DNA of 64,000 nt from CAXXOK01 sp964497495 (lineage in GTDB: Bacteria > Bacillota > Clostridia > Christensenellales > Aristaeellaceae): contig CAZCCZ010000006.1 of NCBI GenBank assembly GCA_964497495.1, positions 48,837-112,836 of the forward strand, read 5' to 3'. The notes beneath the pieces were generated by a model. The model worked only from the letters and a program-made list of their open reading frames with translations, was not told the DNA's origin and searched no databases. The stretch's first letter is position 1, and every line of letters starts with the position of its first letter. Positions 8,509-17,542 of the stretch are shown piece by piece. A program made the position numbers and the translations under genes.

Positions 8509-9259
8509 CATCGGGCGCCTTCCGGGCGAGCGGCTGGACGATCTGCAAAACAACGGACTTTTCATATTGCAAAAAAACGACGGTTTCCGTTTCGGCACGG
8601 ACGCGGTGCTGCTGGTGCATTTCGCCCGTCTGCGCCCGCGCGACCGCGTGGCGGATATGGGAACCGGAACGGGTATCCTGCCGCTGCTGATGAGCCGGAC
8701 CGAGCCCACGGCGCGGTTTTTCGCGTTCGAGCGGCAGGCGGACATGGCGGATATGGCCCGCCGCAGCGTGGCGGGAAACGGGTTGGCGGAGCGTATCACG
8801 GTTTATAACGCCGATTACCGCGACGCGGCGGCGACGCTGGGGTCGGGAAGCGTGGACGCCGTGGTGTGCAACCCGCCCTACGGCAAAACGGGCGGCGCGG
8901 CGCCGGATGAAACCGAGGCCCGGCGGATGGCCTGCCGGGAGACGGATGGCACGCTCGCGGAGCTGGCGCGGGCCTGCGCGGCGATCCTGGTCAACCGTGG
9001 GCGGCTGTGGATATCCTTTCCCGCGGCCCGCCTGCTGGAACTCGCCGACGCGCTGCGCGCCGCGCGGCTGGAACCCAAACGCGCGCGGCTGGTATGCGCG
9101 AAGGCGGGCAGGCCGCCGTACCTTGCGCTCGTGGAGGCGGTGAAGAACGCGCGGCCGTCGCTCGCGTGGCTGCCGCCGCTGACCGTGCTGGACGACAACG
9201 GCCGGGAAACGGACGAAATCCGGGCGATCTACGGCGGAGGAACGGACAGGCAGAAATGA
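8501..9259 (+). CDS. tRNA1(Val) (adenine37-N6)-methyltransferase family protein
   Basis: Class I SAM-dependent methyltransferase of the TrmN6/YfiC family, predicted to methylate N6 of an adenine in tRNA. 252 residues. The N-terminal signature GFRFGTDAVLLVHFA is followed by SAM motif I VADMGTGTGILPLL and the catalytic NPPY motif of N6-adenine methyltransferases (AVVCNPPYGK). TTG 8501 overlaps the end of the SpoIID gene by 8 nt, and AAGGGG stands about 10 nt upstream. The two genes are therefore probably translationally coupled although functionally unrelated. Exact target base is inferred from the family only. Confidence 0.85.
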   Translation: MNDIGRLPGERLDDLQNNGLFILQKNDGFRFGTDAVLLVHFARLRPRDRVADMGTGTGILPLLMSRTEPTARFFAFERQADMADMARRSVAGNGLAERITVYNADYRDAAATLGSGSVDAVVCNPPYGKTGGAAPDETEARRMACRETDGTLAELARACAAILVNRGRLWISFPAARLLELADALRAARLEPKRARLVCAKAGRPPYLALVEAVKNARPSLAWLPPLTVLDDNGRETDEIRAIYGGGTDRQK

Positions 9260-9264
9260 AACGA

Positions 9265-9292
9265 CGGAGGCAATAGCGCCTCCGCCTTTTTC
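9265..9292 (+). terminator. Rho-independent terminator
   Basis: CGGAGGC (9265-9271) and GCCTCCG (9278-9284) form a 7-bp stem with a 6-nt loop, followed by CC and TTTTT. Placed just after the methyltransferase stop. Confidence 0.85.
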
Positions 9293-9320
9293 GCGGTACG
9301 AAACCTTTGCCCGGCAGCCG

Positions 9321-9349
9321 TTGCGCCGGAGGGCCGAATCCTGTATAAT
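9321..9349 (+). promoter_or_regulatory. Sigma-A-type promoter of the dCMP deaminase gene
   Basis: TTGCGC (9321-9326), a 17-bp spacer and a perfect TATAAT (9344-9349). An upstream in-frame TTG at 9321 is part of the -35 box and cannot be the start codon. Confidence 0.75.
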
Positions 9350-9383
9350 GCGGGTAAAAGCGCGGAAAGAGGAGGCGAAAGCC

Positions 9384-9839
9384 TTGAACAAGTGGGATCA
9401 TCGTTTTATGGATATGGCGGAGTTGATTTCCCATTGGTCCAGCTGCATGCGGGAAGGGCGTTCCGTAGGCGCGGTGATCGTGAAGGACAAGCGCATTATG
9501 ACCACGGGGTACAACGGCGCGCCCGCTGGGCTGAAAACCTGCCGGGAACGCGGGGAGTGCATGCGCGACCGGATGCAGATCCCCTCCGGCACGCGCACGG
9601 AAATGTGTTACGCCATCCACGCGGAGCAAAACGCCATCATCCAGGCGGCCAAACTGGGCATCTCCATCGACGGGGCGACCATCTACTGCACCCACCAGCC
9701 CTGCTCGGTATGCGCCAAGATGATCGTCAACGTCGGCATCAAGCGCGTGGTGTTTGACCGGGCCTATCCGGACGCTTTCTCGCTGGAGGTGTTTCAGGAG
9801 GCTGGGGTGAAGTTGGAGCATTACTCGGCGGAATCCTGA
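9384..9839 (+). CDS. dCMP deaminase (ComEB-like)
   Basis: Zinc-dependent deoxycytidylate deaminase, 151 residues, supplying dUMP for thymidylate synthesis. The zinc site and catalytic Glu are visible as CYAIHAEQNAI (H-A-E) and HQPCSVCAK (PCxxC). GYNGAPAGL and the inserted Cys motif CRERGECMR match bacterial dCMP deaminases; the latter contributes a second zinc site in some members. The start is TTG 9384 because AGAGGAGG (9368-9375) lies 8 nt upstream and the promoter occupies the more 5' candidates. Monocistronic; it converges on the DUF6062 gene 15 nt downstream. Confidence 0.92.
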   Translation: MNKWDHRFMDMAELISHWSSCMREGRSVGAVIVKDKRIMTTGYNGAPAGLKTCRERGECMRDRMQIPSGTRTEMCYAIHAEQNAIIQAAKLGISIDGATIYCTHQPCSVCAKMIVNVGIKRVVFDRAYPDAFSLEVFQEAGVKLEHYSAES

Positions 9840-9854
9840 AAACGGCGCGGGCCG

Positions 9855-10604
9855 TCAGGCTTTCGGCACGGGTTCCTCGCCCAGGCACCAGCCGCGCAGG
9901 CGGTTGACGGCGCGCTCCACGGCGGTCTTGCTCTCGCCCCAGGGCTCGTCCCTGTGCAGATAGTCGAATTTTCGCGTAAACCGCTCCACGTCCGCGCCGT
10001 CGTTGGACAGCTGTTCGGTCAGCATTCCCAGCGCCTCGTCGGCGAAGGCGAGCCGCTTCGCGGGGGGCAGAGAATCGCGGCTGTCCTCCAGTAGCGCAAG
10101 CGCGTGGGGGAGGCAGACCCCTTTGGATTCCTTCCACGCGGCGCGGAAATGCCCGTCCGTATTCCACAGGTGCAAAAAGGTATAGCGATAGCGCGCCATA
10201 TGGGCGGCCACGGCTTCGCACACCACGCAGTGCGCGCCCATTTGTTTCAGTTTTGCCGTAGCGGCGTCCACGGGGGACGTTTTTGTAAACAGGCCAGGCT
10301 TCCCGCGGCCGTCCGTTTCCAGCCGTTGCCGGAGTTCCGTCAGCGTTTCCAGCCGCTGCTTGACCAGGGAATCCGTCAGCAGCGCGTGGCTCAGGCGGTT
10401 CTGCTGCGCGTAAAGCATCCGCTGGTGCTCCCGGCACGCGCCGACCCGGTTGAAACGGATGCGCACGTCCGGCTCCATCACGCCGGGGCCCAGCGCGCGG
10501 TCGATCTCCTCCCGCTCCGTTTTCCGTTCCAGCGCGCACAGCGGGCACTCCCGCTTCCATTCCATGGCTTCCCATACGGGGATCGTTTCCAGATGGTATT
10601 GCAT
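9855..10604 (-). CDS. DUF6062-type protein of unknown function
   Basis: 249-residue soluble protein on the minus strand. I recognise it as similar to the clostridial DUF6062 family, with no known function. It has four paired cysteines: CPLCALE near the N-terminus, one in the region after VRIRFNRVGAC, HCVVCEAV in the middle and GVCLPHAL. These could bind metal. Its overall helical character and the CxxC-C-CxxC-C spacing recall bacterial proteins called ABC-ATPase-like in older annotation. The start CAT at 10602-10604 is preceded on the minus strand by GGGAGG (10611-10616) at 6-nt spacing. It is transcribed divergently from the DRTGG/hydrogenase-regulatory genes, with overlapping promoter regions. 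Confidence 0.75.
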   Translation of the reverse strand: MQYHLETIPVWEAMEWKRECPLCALERKTEREEIDRALGPGVMEPDVRIRFNRVGACREHQRMLYAQQNRLSHALLTDSLVKQRLETLTELRQRLETDGRGKPGLFTKTSPVDAATAKLKQMGAHCVVCEAVAAHMARYRYTFLHLWNTDGHFRAAWKESKGVCLPHALALLEDSRDSLPPAKRLAFADEALGMLTEQLSNDGADVERFTRKFDYLHRDEPWGESKTAVERAVNRLRGWCLGEEPVPKA

Positions 10605-10628
10605 CGCGCGCCTCCCGAAAGGTATAAT
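10599..10628 (+). promoter_or_regulatory. Sigma-A-type promoter of the hydrogenase regulatory block
   Basis: TTGCAT (10599-10604), an 18-bp spacer and a perfect TATAAT (10623-10628). The -35 box overlaps the start codon of the divergent DUF6062 gene, and the ribosome site of that gene lies within the spacer. Confidence 0.65.
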
Positions 10629-10721
10629 AGTCGTGCAACAGGATAACAGATTTTGCCGCGCGCGGCAAGGGAAACGCCTGAAACGGAGAAACGGACGGGT
10701 ATGAACGGGGAGGCGGAGGGT

Positions 10722-11087
10722 ATGACGATCAAGCGGGTCGCCGAAACGATCGACGCGCGCGTGCTGCTCGGCGAAAGCACTTTGGACCGGGAGGTGGATT
10801 CCGCCTGCGGTTCCGACCTGATGAGCGACGTGCTCGCCTTCGTCAAGGGGAAGAGCGCGCTGATCACGGGGCTGACCAACGTGCACGTGATCAGGACGGC
10901 GGAAATGCTGGATATCCGCTGCATTATCTTCACCCGCGGAAAGATCCCGGAGGAAGAAGTGCTTGCGGAGGCGGAAGCATGCGGCATCACGGTGCTGGCC
11001 ACCCGCCACACCACGTATACCGCCTGCGGCCTGCTGTACGCCGCGGGCCTGAGAGGCACCAACGAGTGCGCCGCGCCCACGCGGTGA
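10722..11087 (+). CDS. DRTGG-domain protein (copy 1)
   Basis: 121-residue cytoplasmic protein resembling the stand-alone DRTGG domain, found fused in some phosphotransacetylases and other regulators and thought to be a small-ligand or protein interaction module. It is related to a second copy at 12888-13229: both end with LLYxAG and share the pattern ...TNVHV/THVNV..., ...A(E/M)xLD(I/M)xC(I/V)(I/V)F.... GGGAGG (10708-10713) lies 8 nt before ATG 10722; an ATG at 10701 has weaker spacing. It is the first gene of a five-gene block that ends before hydC. A role in hydrogenase regulation is inferred from context only. Confidence 0.75.
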   Translation: MTIKRVAETIDARVLLGESTLDREVDSACGSDLMSDVLAFVKGKSALITGLTNVHVIRTAEMLDIRCIIFTRGKIPEEEVLAEAEACGITVLATRHTTYTACGLLYAAGLRGTNECAAPTR

Positions 11088-11114
11088 CGGCGCACCGATA
11101 AACGGGGTTAGGCA

Positions 11115-11543
11115 ATGCAGGAACACACGCTGGAAGACCGTTACGAAATCAAGGCGAGGGATTACACCGGCGCGGGGGACGCCTCCGCGGCCATCAAGCG
11201 CAAGCTCCGGCAGCTGGGCGTGGACAGTGAGGTACTCCGGCGCGTGGCCGTAGCGGGCTACGAGGCGGAGCTGAACCTGATTATTCACAGCCTGGGCGGA
11301 ACGCTGACCATGCGTATGTCCCCCAACGAGATCACGCTGGTATCGCAGGACTCCGGCCCGGGCATCCCGGACATTGAGCAGGCCATGCGGGAGGGCTTTT
11401 CCACCGCTGGCGAGGAGGCGCGCGACCTGGGCTTCGGCGCGGGCATGGGGCTGCCCAACATGAAGCGTAACGCCGACGAGTTTACCATCGAAAGCGCCAT
11501 GGGGCGCGGAACGGTGATCCGGATGCGGTTCGTTCTGCCCTGA
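11115..11543 (+). CDS. GHKL ATPase, anti-sigma/serine kinase-like (copy 1)
   Basis: 142-residue stand-alone HATPase_c domain similar to RsbW/SpoIIAB-type serine kinases. The N box is in YEAELNLIIHSLGG, the G1 box in DSGPGIPD and the G2 box in GFGAGMGLPNMKRNAD, so ATP binding is likely. There is no histidine-phosphotransfer domain or membrane segment. Its position between a DRTGG protein and a sensory-type hydrogenase homologue suggests that it relays a redox signal by phosphorylating a partner protein. No anti-sigma or anti-anti-sigma partner is visible in the window. Confidence 0.82.
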   Translation: MQEHTLEDRYEIKARDYTGAGDASAAIKRKLRQLGVDSEVLRRVAVAGYEAELNLIIHSLGGTLTMRMSPNEITLVSQDSGPGIPDIEQAMREGFSTAGEEARDLGFGAGMGLPNMKRNADEFTIESAMGRGTVIRMRFVLP

Positions 11544-11572
11544 GCGCTTTTGGGAATCGAGGTTTCCGATCC

Positions 11573-12877
11573 ATGGAAGAAAAACGGTTTCATTCCGTAC
11601 GGCTGGACAAGGACAAATGCAAGGGCTGCACCAACTGCCTGAAACGCTGTCCCACCGAAGCCATCCGCGTGCGCGGCGGGCGGGCGCACATCATCGACGA
11701 GCGTTGCATCGACTGCGGCGAGTGTATCCGCGTATGCGAATACCACGCCAAGTACGCGCTGACCGATCCGCTGGCGGCCATCAACCGCTTCAAGTACAAG
11801 ATCGCGCTGCCCGCGCCCTCGCTGTACGGGCAGTTTAAGAAGCTGGTCAGCCCTTCGCAGATATTGGAAGGGCTTCTGCGCATGGGCTTCGACGACGTTT
11901 TCGAGGTCGCAGCGGGCGCGGACATTGTCACCCGCGCCATCCGGGAACGGATGCGCGGCATGACGCCGGAACAGTATCCCATCATTTCCTCCGCGTGCCC
12001 GGCTATTACGCGCCTCATACAAGTGCGCTTTCCGGCGCTGATCCCGCACATCATCGACATGCGGCAGCCCATGGAGGTAGCCGCGATGGTTGCAAAGCGG
12101 GAGTTCTGCCGGAAAAGGGGCGTAAGCGAGGCGGAGGTCGGGTGCTTTTTCATCACCCCCTGCGCCGCCAAGATGACCGCTGTGCGCAACCCCATCGGGC
12201 AGGAAACGTCCGCCGTGGACGGCGCGATTTCCATGCTGGAAATTTACGGGCTGCTGGCGGGGCACATCCGTAATTACCCGGGAGAACTCAACCTGTCCCG
12301 CGCCACGGCTTACGGCGTGGGCTGGGCCAACAGCGGCGGCGAAGCGCTGGCGGTGAGCCCGGAAAACAGCATGGCGGTGGACGGTATCGAGAACGTAATC
12401 CGCGTGCTGGAAGAAATCGAGAACAACAAGCTGCGCGATCTGGTGTTCTTCGAGGGCGCGGCCTGCACCGGCGGGTGCGTGGGCGGGCCGCTGACGTTCG
12501 AGAACGGGTACATCGCCCGCAACGCCATCCGCGCGCTGATGAAGGGCGGCGACCTGCGCCACCCGGACGAAACGGTGAACGCCTCCTACCTGACCAAGTA
12601 TCCGCTGGAAACCACGCGGAAGATCATCCCCAACAGCGCCATGAAGCTGGACGACGACATCGAGGAAGCCATGCGCAAGATGGAGCAGATGGAGGAGATC
12701 GTCAAGTCCCTGCCGGGGTACGACTGCGGCAGTTGCGGCAGCCCCACCTGCCGCACCTTCGCGGAGGACATCGTGCGCGGCCACGCGGTCAAGATGGACT
12801 GTATCCACATTATGAAAGACCAGCTCAAGATCATGGCGCAGAAGATGGTGGAGCTGGCCAAAACCACCAGAGAATAG
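11573..12877 (+). CDS. [FeFe]-hydrogenase homologue, putative sensory type (group D-like)
   Basis: 434 residues. Two N-terminal 4Fe-4S motifs (CKGCTNCLKRCP and CIDCGECIRVC) precede a hydrogenase large-subunit C-terminal domain, and a final 4Fe-4S domain has Cys 385, 388, 393 and 410 (YDCGSCGSPTC). The H-cluster signatures are modified: SSACPAI instead of TSCCPxW (Ala 141, Cys 142), TPCAAKM (Cys 197) and EGAACTGGC (Cys 298, 302). The four expected cluster ligands are kept, but the Cys used for proton transfer in catalytic enzymes is Ala, as reported for sensory HydS proteins. No PAS domain. Together with the flanking ATPase and DRTGG genes, a sensing rather than H2-producing role is likely but unproven. 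Confidence 0.85.
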   Translation: MEEKRFHSVRLDKDKCKGCTNCLKRCPTEAIRVRGGRAHIIDERCIDCGECIRVCEYHAKYALTDPLAAINRFKYKIALPAPSLYGQFKKLVSPSQILEGLLRMGFDDVFEVAAGADIVTRAIRERMRGMTPEQYPIISSACPAITRLIQVRFPALIPHIIDMRQPMEVAAMVAKREFCRKRGVSEAEVGCFFITPCAAKMTAVRNPIGQETSAVDGAISMLEIYGLLAGHIRNYPGELNLSRATAYGVGWANSGGEALAVSPENSMAVDGIENVIRVLEEIENNKLRDLVFFEGAACTGGCVGGPLTFENGYIARNAIRALMKGGDLRHPDETVNASYLTKYPLETTRKIIPNSAMKLDDDIEEAMRKMEQMEEIVKSLPGYDCGSCGSPTCRTFAEDIVRGHAVKMDCIHIMKDQLKIMAQKMVELAKTTRE

Positions 12878-12887
12878 GGGAACGGCT

Positions 12888-13229
12888 ATGAAAGTGAACG
12901 ATCTGGCGGCGCTGCTTGAGGCGAAAATTCTTACGCCGGGCAAGGATATCGAAGTGACCTGCGGCTACGCCTGCGACCTGTTAAGCTGGGTGCTTGCGCA
13001 CGGCGAGGCGGGTATGGCGTGGACGACCGTGCAGACCCACGTGAACGTAACGGCCATCGCCGTGCTGATGGACATGGCCTGCGTCGTGTTCGCGGAGGGT
13101 AACCTGCCGGAACCGGCGACGCTGGAAAAGGCGGAGGCGGAAGGGCTGGCGCTGCTTGCGACGGACAAGACCGCCTACGAGGTGAGCGGCCTGCTGTACG
13201 GCGCGGGCGTGAAGCCGTCGAAGCGGTAG
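12888..13229 (+). CDS. DRTGG-domain protein (copy 2)
   Basis: 113-residue cytoplasmic protein homologous to the DRTGG protein at 10722-11087; the pair flanks the GHKL ATPase and the sensory-type hydrogenase. ATG 12888 is preceded by GGGGAACGGCT and starts 10 nt after the hydrogenase homologue. No catalytic motif is seen. The two copies may form a heteromeric complex or bind a nucleotide-type signal, which is inference from known DRTGG/CBS associations. Confidence 0.75.
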   Translation: MKVNDLAALLEAKILTPGKDIEVTCGYACDLLSWVLAHGEAGMAWTTVQTHVNVTAIAVLMDMACVVFAEGNLPEPATLEKAEAEGLALLATDKTAYEVSGLLYGAGVKPSKR

Positions 13230-13233
13230 CCGC

Positions 13234-13941
13234 ATGAAAGCCTTTTGCGATCTGCACATTCACAGTTGCCTGTCGCCCTGCGCGGATGACGACATGACGC
13301 CGTGGAATATCGCGGGCATGGCGAAGGTGAAGGGGCTGGACGTGATCGCGCTGACGGACCATAACGCGGCGCTGAACGTGCCGGAGGCGGCGAAAGCGGG
13401 CGAGTACTACGGCGTGAGGGTGATCCCCGGGCTGGAAGTCACCACCCGGGAGGAGGCGCACGTGCTGGCGTATTTTGCCGACGTGCCCGCCGCCCTCGCC
13501 TTCGGAAGGGAACTCTATGCGCACCTGCCGGATATTCAGAACAAGTCTGCCTTGTTCGGCAACCAAATCGTGATCGGCGATAACGACGAACCTGCGGGTA
13601 CGGAGAACAAACTTCTGATCAGTGCGACCGACCTGACGCTGGACGCGCTTTGCGTGCTCGCGGAACGCTACGGAGGCGTGTGCGTGCCCGCGCATATCAA
13701 CCGGGGGGCCAACGGCCTGCTGGGCGCGCTGGGCCTGATGCCGCCGCTGCCCGCTTTCCCGGCAGTGGAAGCCGTAACCGGGCTCGCCTGCCCGGACGAA
13801 GCCACGGCGAGGCGGCTGGTGCTCCGCTCGTCGGACGCTCACAGGCTCGGGGATATCGCGGAAAGAGGCTTCGCGCTGGACGTGCCGGAGGCAACGACGG
13901 AAGCGGTGCTGGCGTTGCTTAGAAAGGGAATGAAAGGCTGA
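13234..13941 (+). CDS. PHP-domain phosphoesterase
   Basis: 235-residue PHP-family metal-dependent phosphoesterase. Metal-binding motifs are visible: CDLHIHSCLSPC (residues 5-16), LTDHN, PGLEVTT and CVPAHIN, plus SSDAHRLGD near the C-terminus. Such proteins can hydrolyse nucleoside monophosphate or small phosphoesters. It starts 4 nt after DRTGG copy 2 and closes the regulatory block. A gene of this type is known to travel with hydrogenase/HATPase clusters in Clostridia, but its substrate is not established. Confidence 0.85.
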   Translation: MKAFCDLHIHSCLSPCADDDMTPWNIAGMAKVKGLDVIALTDHNAALNVPEAAKAGEYYGVRVIPGLEVTTREEAHVLAYFADVPAALAFGRELYAHLPDIQNKSALFGNQIVIGDNDEPAGTENKLLISATDLTLDALCVLAERYGGVCVPAHINRGANGLLGALGLMPPLPAFPAVEAVTGLACPDEATARRLVLRSSDAHRLGDIAERGFALDVPEATTEAVLALLRKGMKG

Positions 13942-14219
13942 TACGCGTTGGTTCGGCCCCGTGGGAGCAGCGGTTCTCGCGGGGCTTCGCCGTATCCGGG
14001 GGGAACCGCGGCCGTTCGGCCGACGCTCCTTCGGGCGGGCGCCGCGATGGTGAAGGGGAAGGGTCGGCACGGCGAACGGCTTTGTCGGACTATAATGAAA
14101 AACCGGTTCCATATTTGGCGGGTTTTTTCAAAACTCTGTTTTTACCCTGTATATTCCGCGAAAATCGTCAAAAAAATAACGCAATTTTTGCCAAATAGCG
14201 TGCATTTGTCGACCGTATA

Positions 14220-14228
14220 TGATAAAAT
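14220..14228 (+). promoter_or_regulatory. Extended -10 promoter of the hydC-hydA operon
   Basis: TGA followed by TAAAAT (14223-14228) forms an extended -10 element. No good -35 box is seen at 16-18 bp; the upstream 90 bp are AT-rich and could act as an UP element. The predicted start site falls at about 14235, the first base of a leader hairpin. Confidence 0.5.
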
Positions 14229-14234
14229 AATGAT

Positions 14235-14273
14235 GCTGCGTTAATACTGCCGTTACCGAGTGTATTACGCAGC
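14235..14273 (+). promoter_or_regulatory. Leader hairpin of the hydC-hydA transcript
   Basis: GCTGCGTTAATAC (14235-14247) pairs with GTATTACGCAGC (14262-14273), a 12-bp stem with one bulged T and a 14-nt loop. It would lie at the very 5' end of the mRNA, 40 nt before the start codon. It could stabilise the message or be an operator dyad at the DNA level. Confidence 0.55.
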
Positions 14274-14313
14274 TTTATGGTGTACGAAAGTTTTCAAGGA
14301 GGTCTCAGGCTCA

Positions 14314-14784
14314 ATGACCGAACAGATGGAGAAGTTCGCCAAGCTTCAGGAAGCGATCGACGAACACAAGGATCAGAAGGGGGCGCTGATGCCTGTGCTG
14401 CAGGCGGCGCAGGATATCTTCGGCTGCGTCTCCATGGACGTGCAGGAGTATATCGCGGACGCGCTGGACACGACGCTGAGCGAGGTGTACGGCGTAGCCA
14501 CCTTTTACTCCCAGTTTTCCCTGCAGCCCAAGGGCAAGTATGTCGTGGGCGTCTGCCTGGGCACCGCCTGCTATGTGCGCGGCTCGCAGAAAGTGCTGGA
14601 CCGCGTGGAGAAGGAACTGGGCATCAAGGTCGGGCAGACCTCCAAAGACGGCCAGTTCACCCTGCAGGCTACGCGCTGCCTGGGCGCCTGCGGTCTAGCG
14701 CCCGTGATGATGATCAACGATGAGGTTTACGGCCGCCTGACTGACACCGAAGTGCCCGCGATTCTGGAGAAATACAAGGCCTGA
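14314..14784 (+). CDS. hydC: NAD-linked [FeFe] hydrogenase subunit, NuoE-like (HydC)
   Basis: 156-residue thioredoxin-fold 2Fe-2S subunit of the NuoE family. The four cluster cysteines are in VGVCLGTACYVRG and TRCLGACGLAP. In trimeric HydABC enzymes this subunit passes electrons between the flavin subunit and the hydrogenase subunit. AAGGAGGT stands about 11 nt before ATG 14314, slightly long. It opens an operon hydC, GHKL ATPase, 2Fe-2S protein, hydB, hydA with very short gaps (1, 1, 26 and 15 nt). Confidence 0.92.
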   Translation: MTEQMEKFAKLQEAIDEHKDQKGALMPVLQAAQDIFGCVSMDVQEYIADALDTTLSEVYGVATFYSQFSLQPKGKYVVGVCLGTACYVRGSQKVLDRVEKELGIKVGQTSKDGQFTLQATRCLGACGLAPVMMINDEVYGRLTDTEVPAILEKYKA

Positions 14785-14785
14785 T

Positions 14786-15334
14786 ATGCGCGACCTTTCG
14801 ATGCACGTTCTGGACATCGCCCAGAACAGTGTGAAGGCGAACGCCAAAACCGTGACCATCTCCTTCGGGTTCGATGGAAACGGCCTGCTGACCATCGTTT
14901 TTCAGGACGACGGCGATGGGATGACGCCGGAACTGCTAAGCCGGGTCGCCGACCCCTTCACCACCAACCGCACCACGCGAAGGGTGGGGCTGGGAATCCC
15001 GCTGATTAAGGAGAACGCCGAGGCAACTGGCGGCGGGGTGACGATCGAAAGCGAGCCTGGCAAGGGAACGACGCTCACCGCGACGTTCCATCTGGACCAC
15101 ATCGATTGCCCTCCGATGGGCGATATGTGCGACACGCTGCTCACCCTGGTGCTCCTGAACCCGGACGGGCCCGACTTCGTGTACGAGGTTGAGCGCCCCG
15201 GTCGCAAAGCCGATTTCGATACCCGCGTGATCCGCGGGGCGCTGGGCGGCGTACCGCTGAACGCGCCCGAAGTGGCGGACTGGATGCGCGGAACGCTCGA
15301 AGAAGAATTCAAACCCATTTTGGAGGTGCAATAA
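14786..15334 (+). CDS. GHKL ATPase within hydrogenase operon (copy 2)
   Basis: 182-residue stand-alone histidine-kinase-like ATPase. The N box HVLDIAQNSVKA, G1 box DDGDGM and G2 box GLGIPLIKENAE are intact. There is no dimerisation/phosphoacceptor domain and no sensor domain; about 60 C-terminal residues are unassigned. The gene lies between hydC and a 2Fe-2S protein with gaps of 1 nt on each side, so its expression is tied to that of the enzyme. ATP-dependent assembly or regulation of the hydrogenase is possible. It differs from the RsbW-like copy at 11115-11543. Confidence 0.85.
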   Translation: MRDLSMHVLDIAQNSVKANAKTVTISFGFDGNGLLTIVFQDDGDGMTPELLSRVADPFTTNRTTRRVGLGIPLIKENAEATGGGVTIESEPGKGTTLTATFHLDHIDCPPMGDMCDTLLTLVLLNPDGPDFVYEVERPGRKADFDTRVIRGALGGVPLNAPEVADWMRGTLEEEFKPILEVQ

Positions 15335-15335
15335 C

Positions 15336-15707
15336 GTGAAATCCATTGCCGATCTGGAAGCAATCCGTCAAAAGACTCTGGAGCGTATCGCCTACCGCAA
15401 GGAAGCGGATAATGACATCCGCGTGGTCGTCGGCATGGCGACCTGCGGCATCGCCGCCGGCGCCCGCCCCGTGATGCTGGCCTTCATGGACGAGATCCGT
15501 AAGCGCAACCTGCATAACGTAACCGTATCGCAGACCGGTTGCATCGGCATGTGCCGGTTGGAGCCCATGGTGGACGTCATCGTGCCCGGACAGAGCAAGG
15601 TGACCTACGTCAAGCTCAATCCCGACATGGTGCCGCGCATCGTGACCGAGCATATCGTCAACGGCAACCCCGTGATGGAGTACACCATCGGAGCCGCGGA
15701 CAAGTAA
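15336..15707 (+). CDS. Small 2Fe-2S thioredoxin-like ferredoxin
   Basis: 123-residue protein with a thioredoxin-like 2Fe-2S fold. Cysteines lie in VGMATCGIAAGARP and SQTGCIGMCRLEP, the same C-x4-type plus CxxxC arrangement as the N-terminal domain of the next gene product. GTG 15336 follows the ATPase stop by 1 nt, with GGAGGTG about 7 nt upstream. It is a frequent partner in clostridial hydABC operons and is probably an electron-transfer component. Confidence 0.85.
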   Translation: MKSIADLEAIRQKTLERIAYRKEADNDIRVVVGMATCGIAAGARPVMLAFMDEIRKRNLHNVTVSQTGCIGMCRLEPMVDVIVPGQSKVTYVKLNPDMVPRIVTEHIVNGNPVMEYTIGAADK

Positions 15708-15733
15708 TATCAGCAACCTAAGGAGGAAAGACC

Positions 15734-17527
<1,794 letters not shown>

Positions 17528-17542
17528 CGAGGAGGAACAACC

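Larger units (their letters stand above)
13942..14313. other. Intergenic region upstream of hydC
   Basis: 372 bases. The first half is GC-rich without a recognisable gene. A weak inverted repeat with A/T-rich arms (AAAAACC 14098-14104, GGTTTTT 14121-14127) could terminate the upstream unit. 14130-14234 is strikingly AT-rich for this genome and leads into an extended -10 promoter. The last part is the hydC leader with a stable hairpin at 14235-14273. A 98-codon open frame here shows no coding features. Confidence 0.6.

Noticed and set aside
13948..14244. 98-codon open frame in the gap before hydC
   Set aside because: No ribosome site at its start, translation changes from Arg/Gly-rich to AT-rich random sequence, and it runs over the hydC promoter region.
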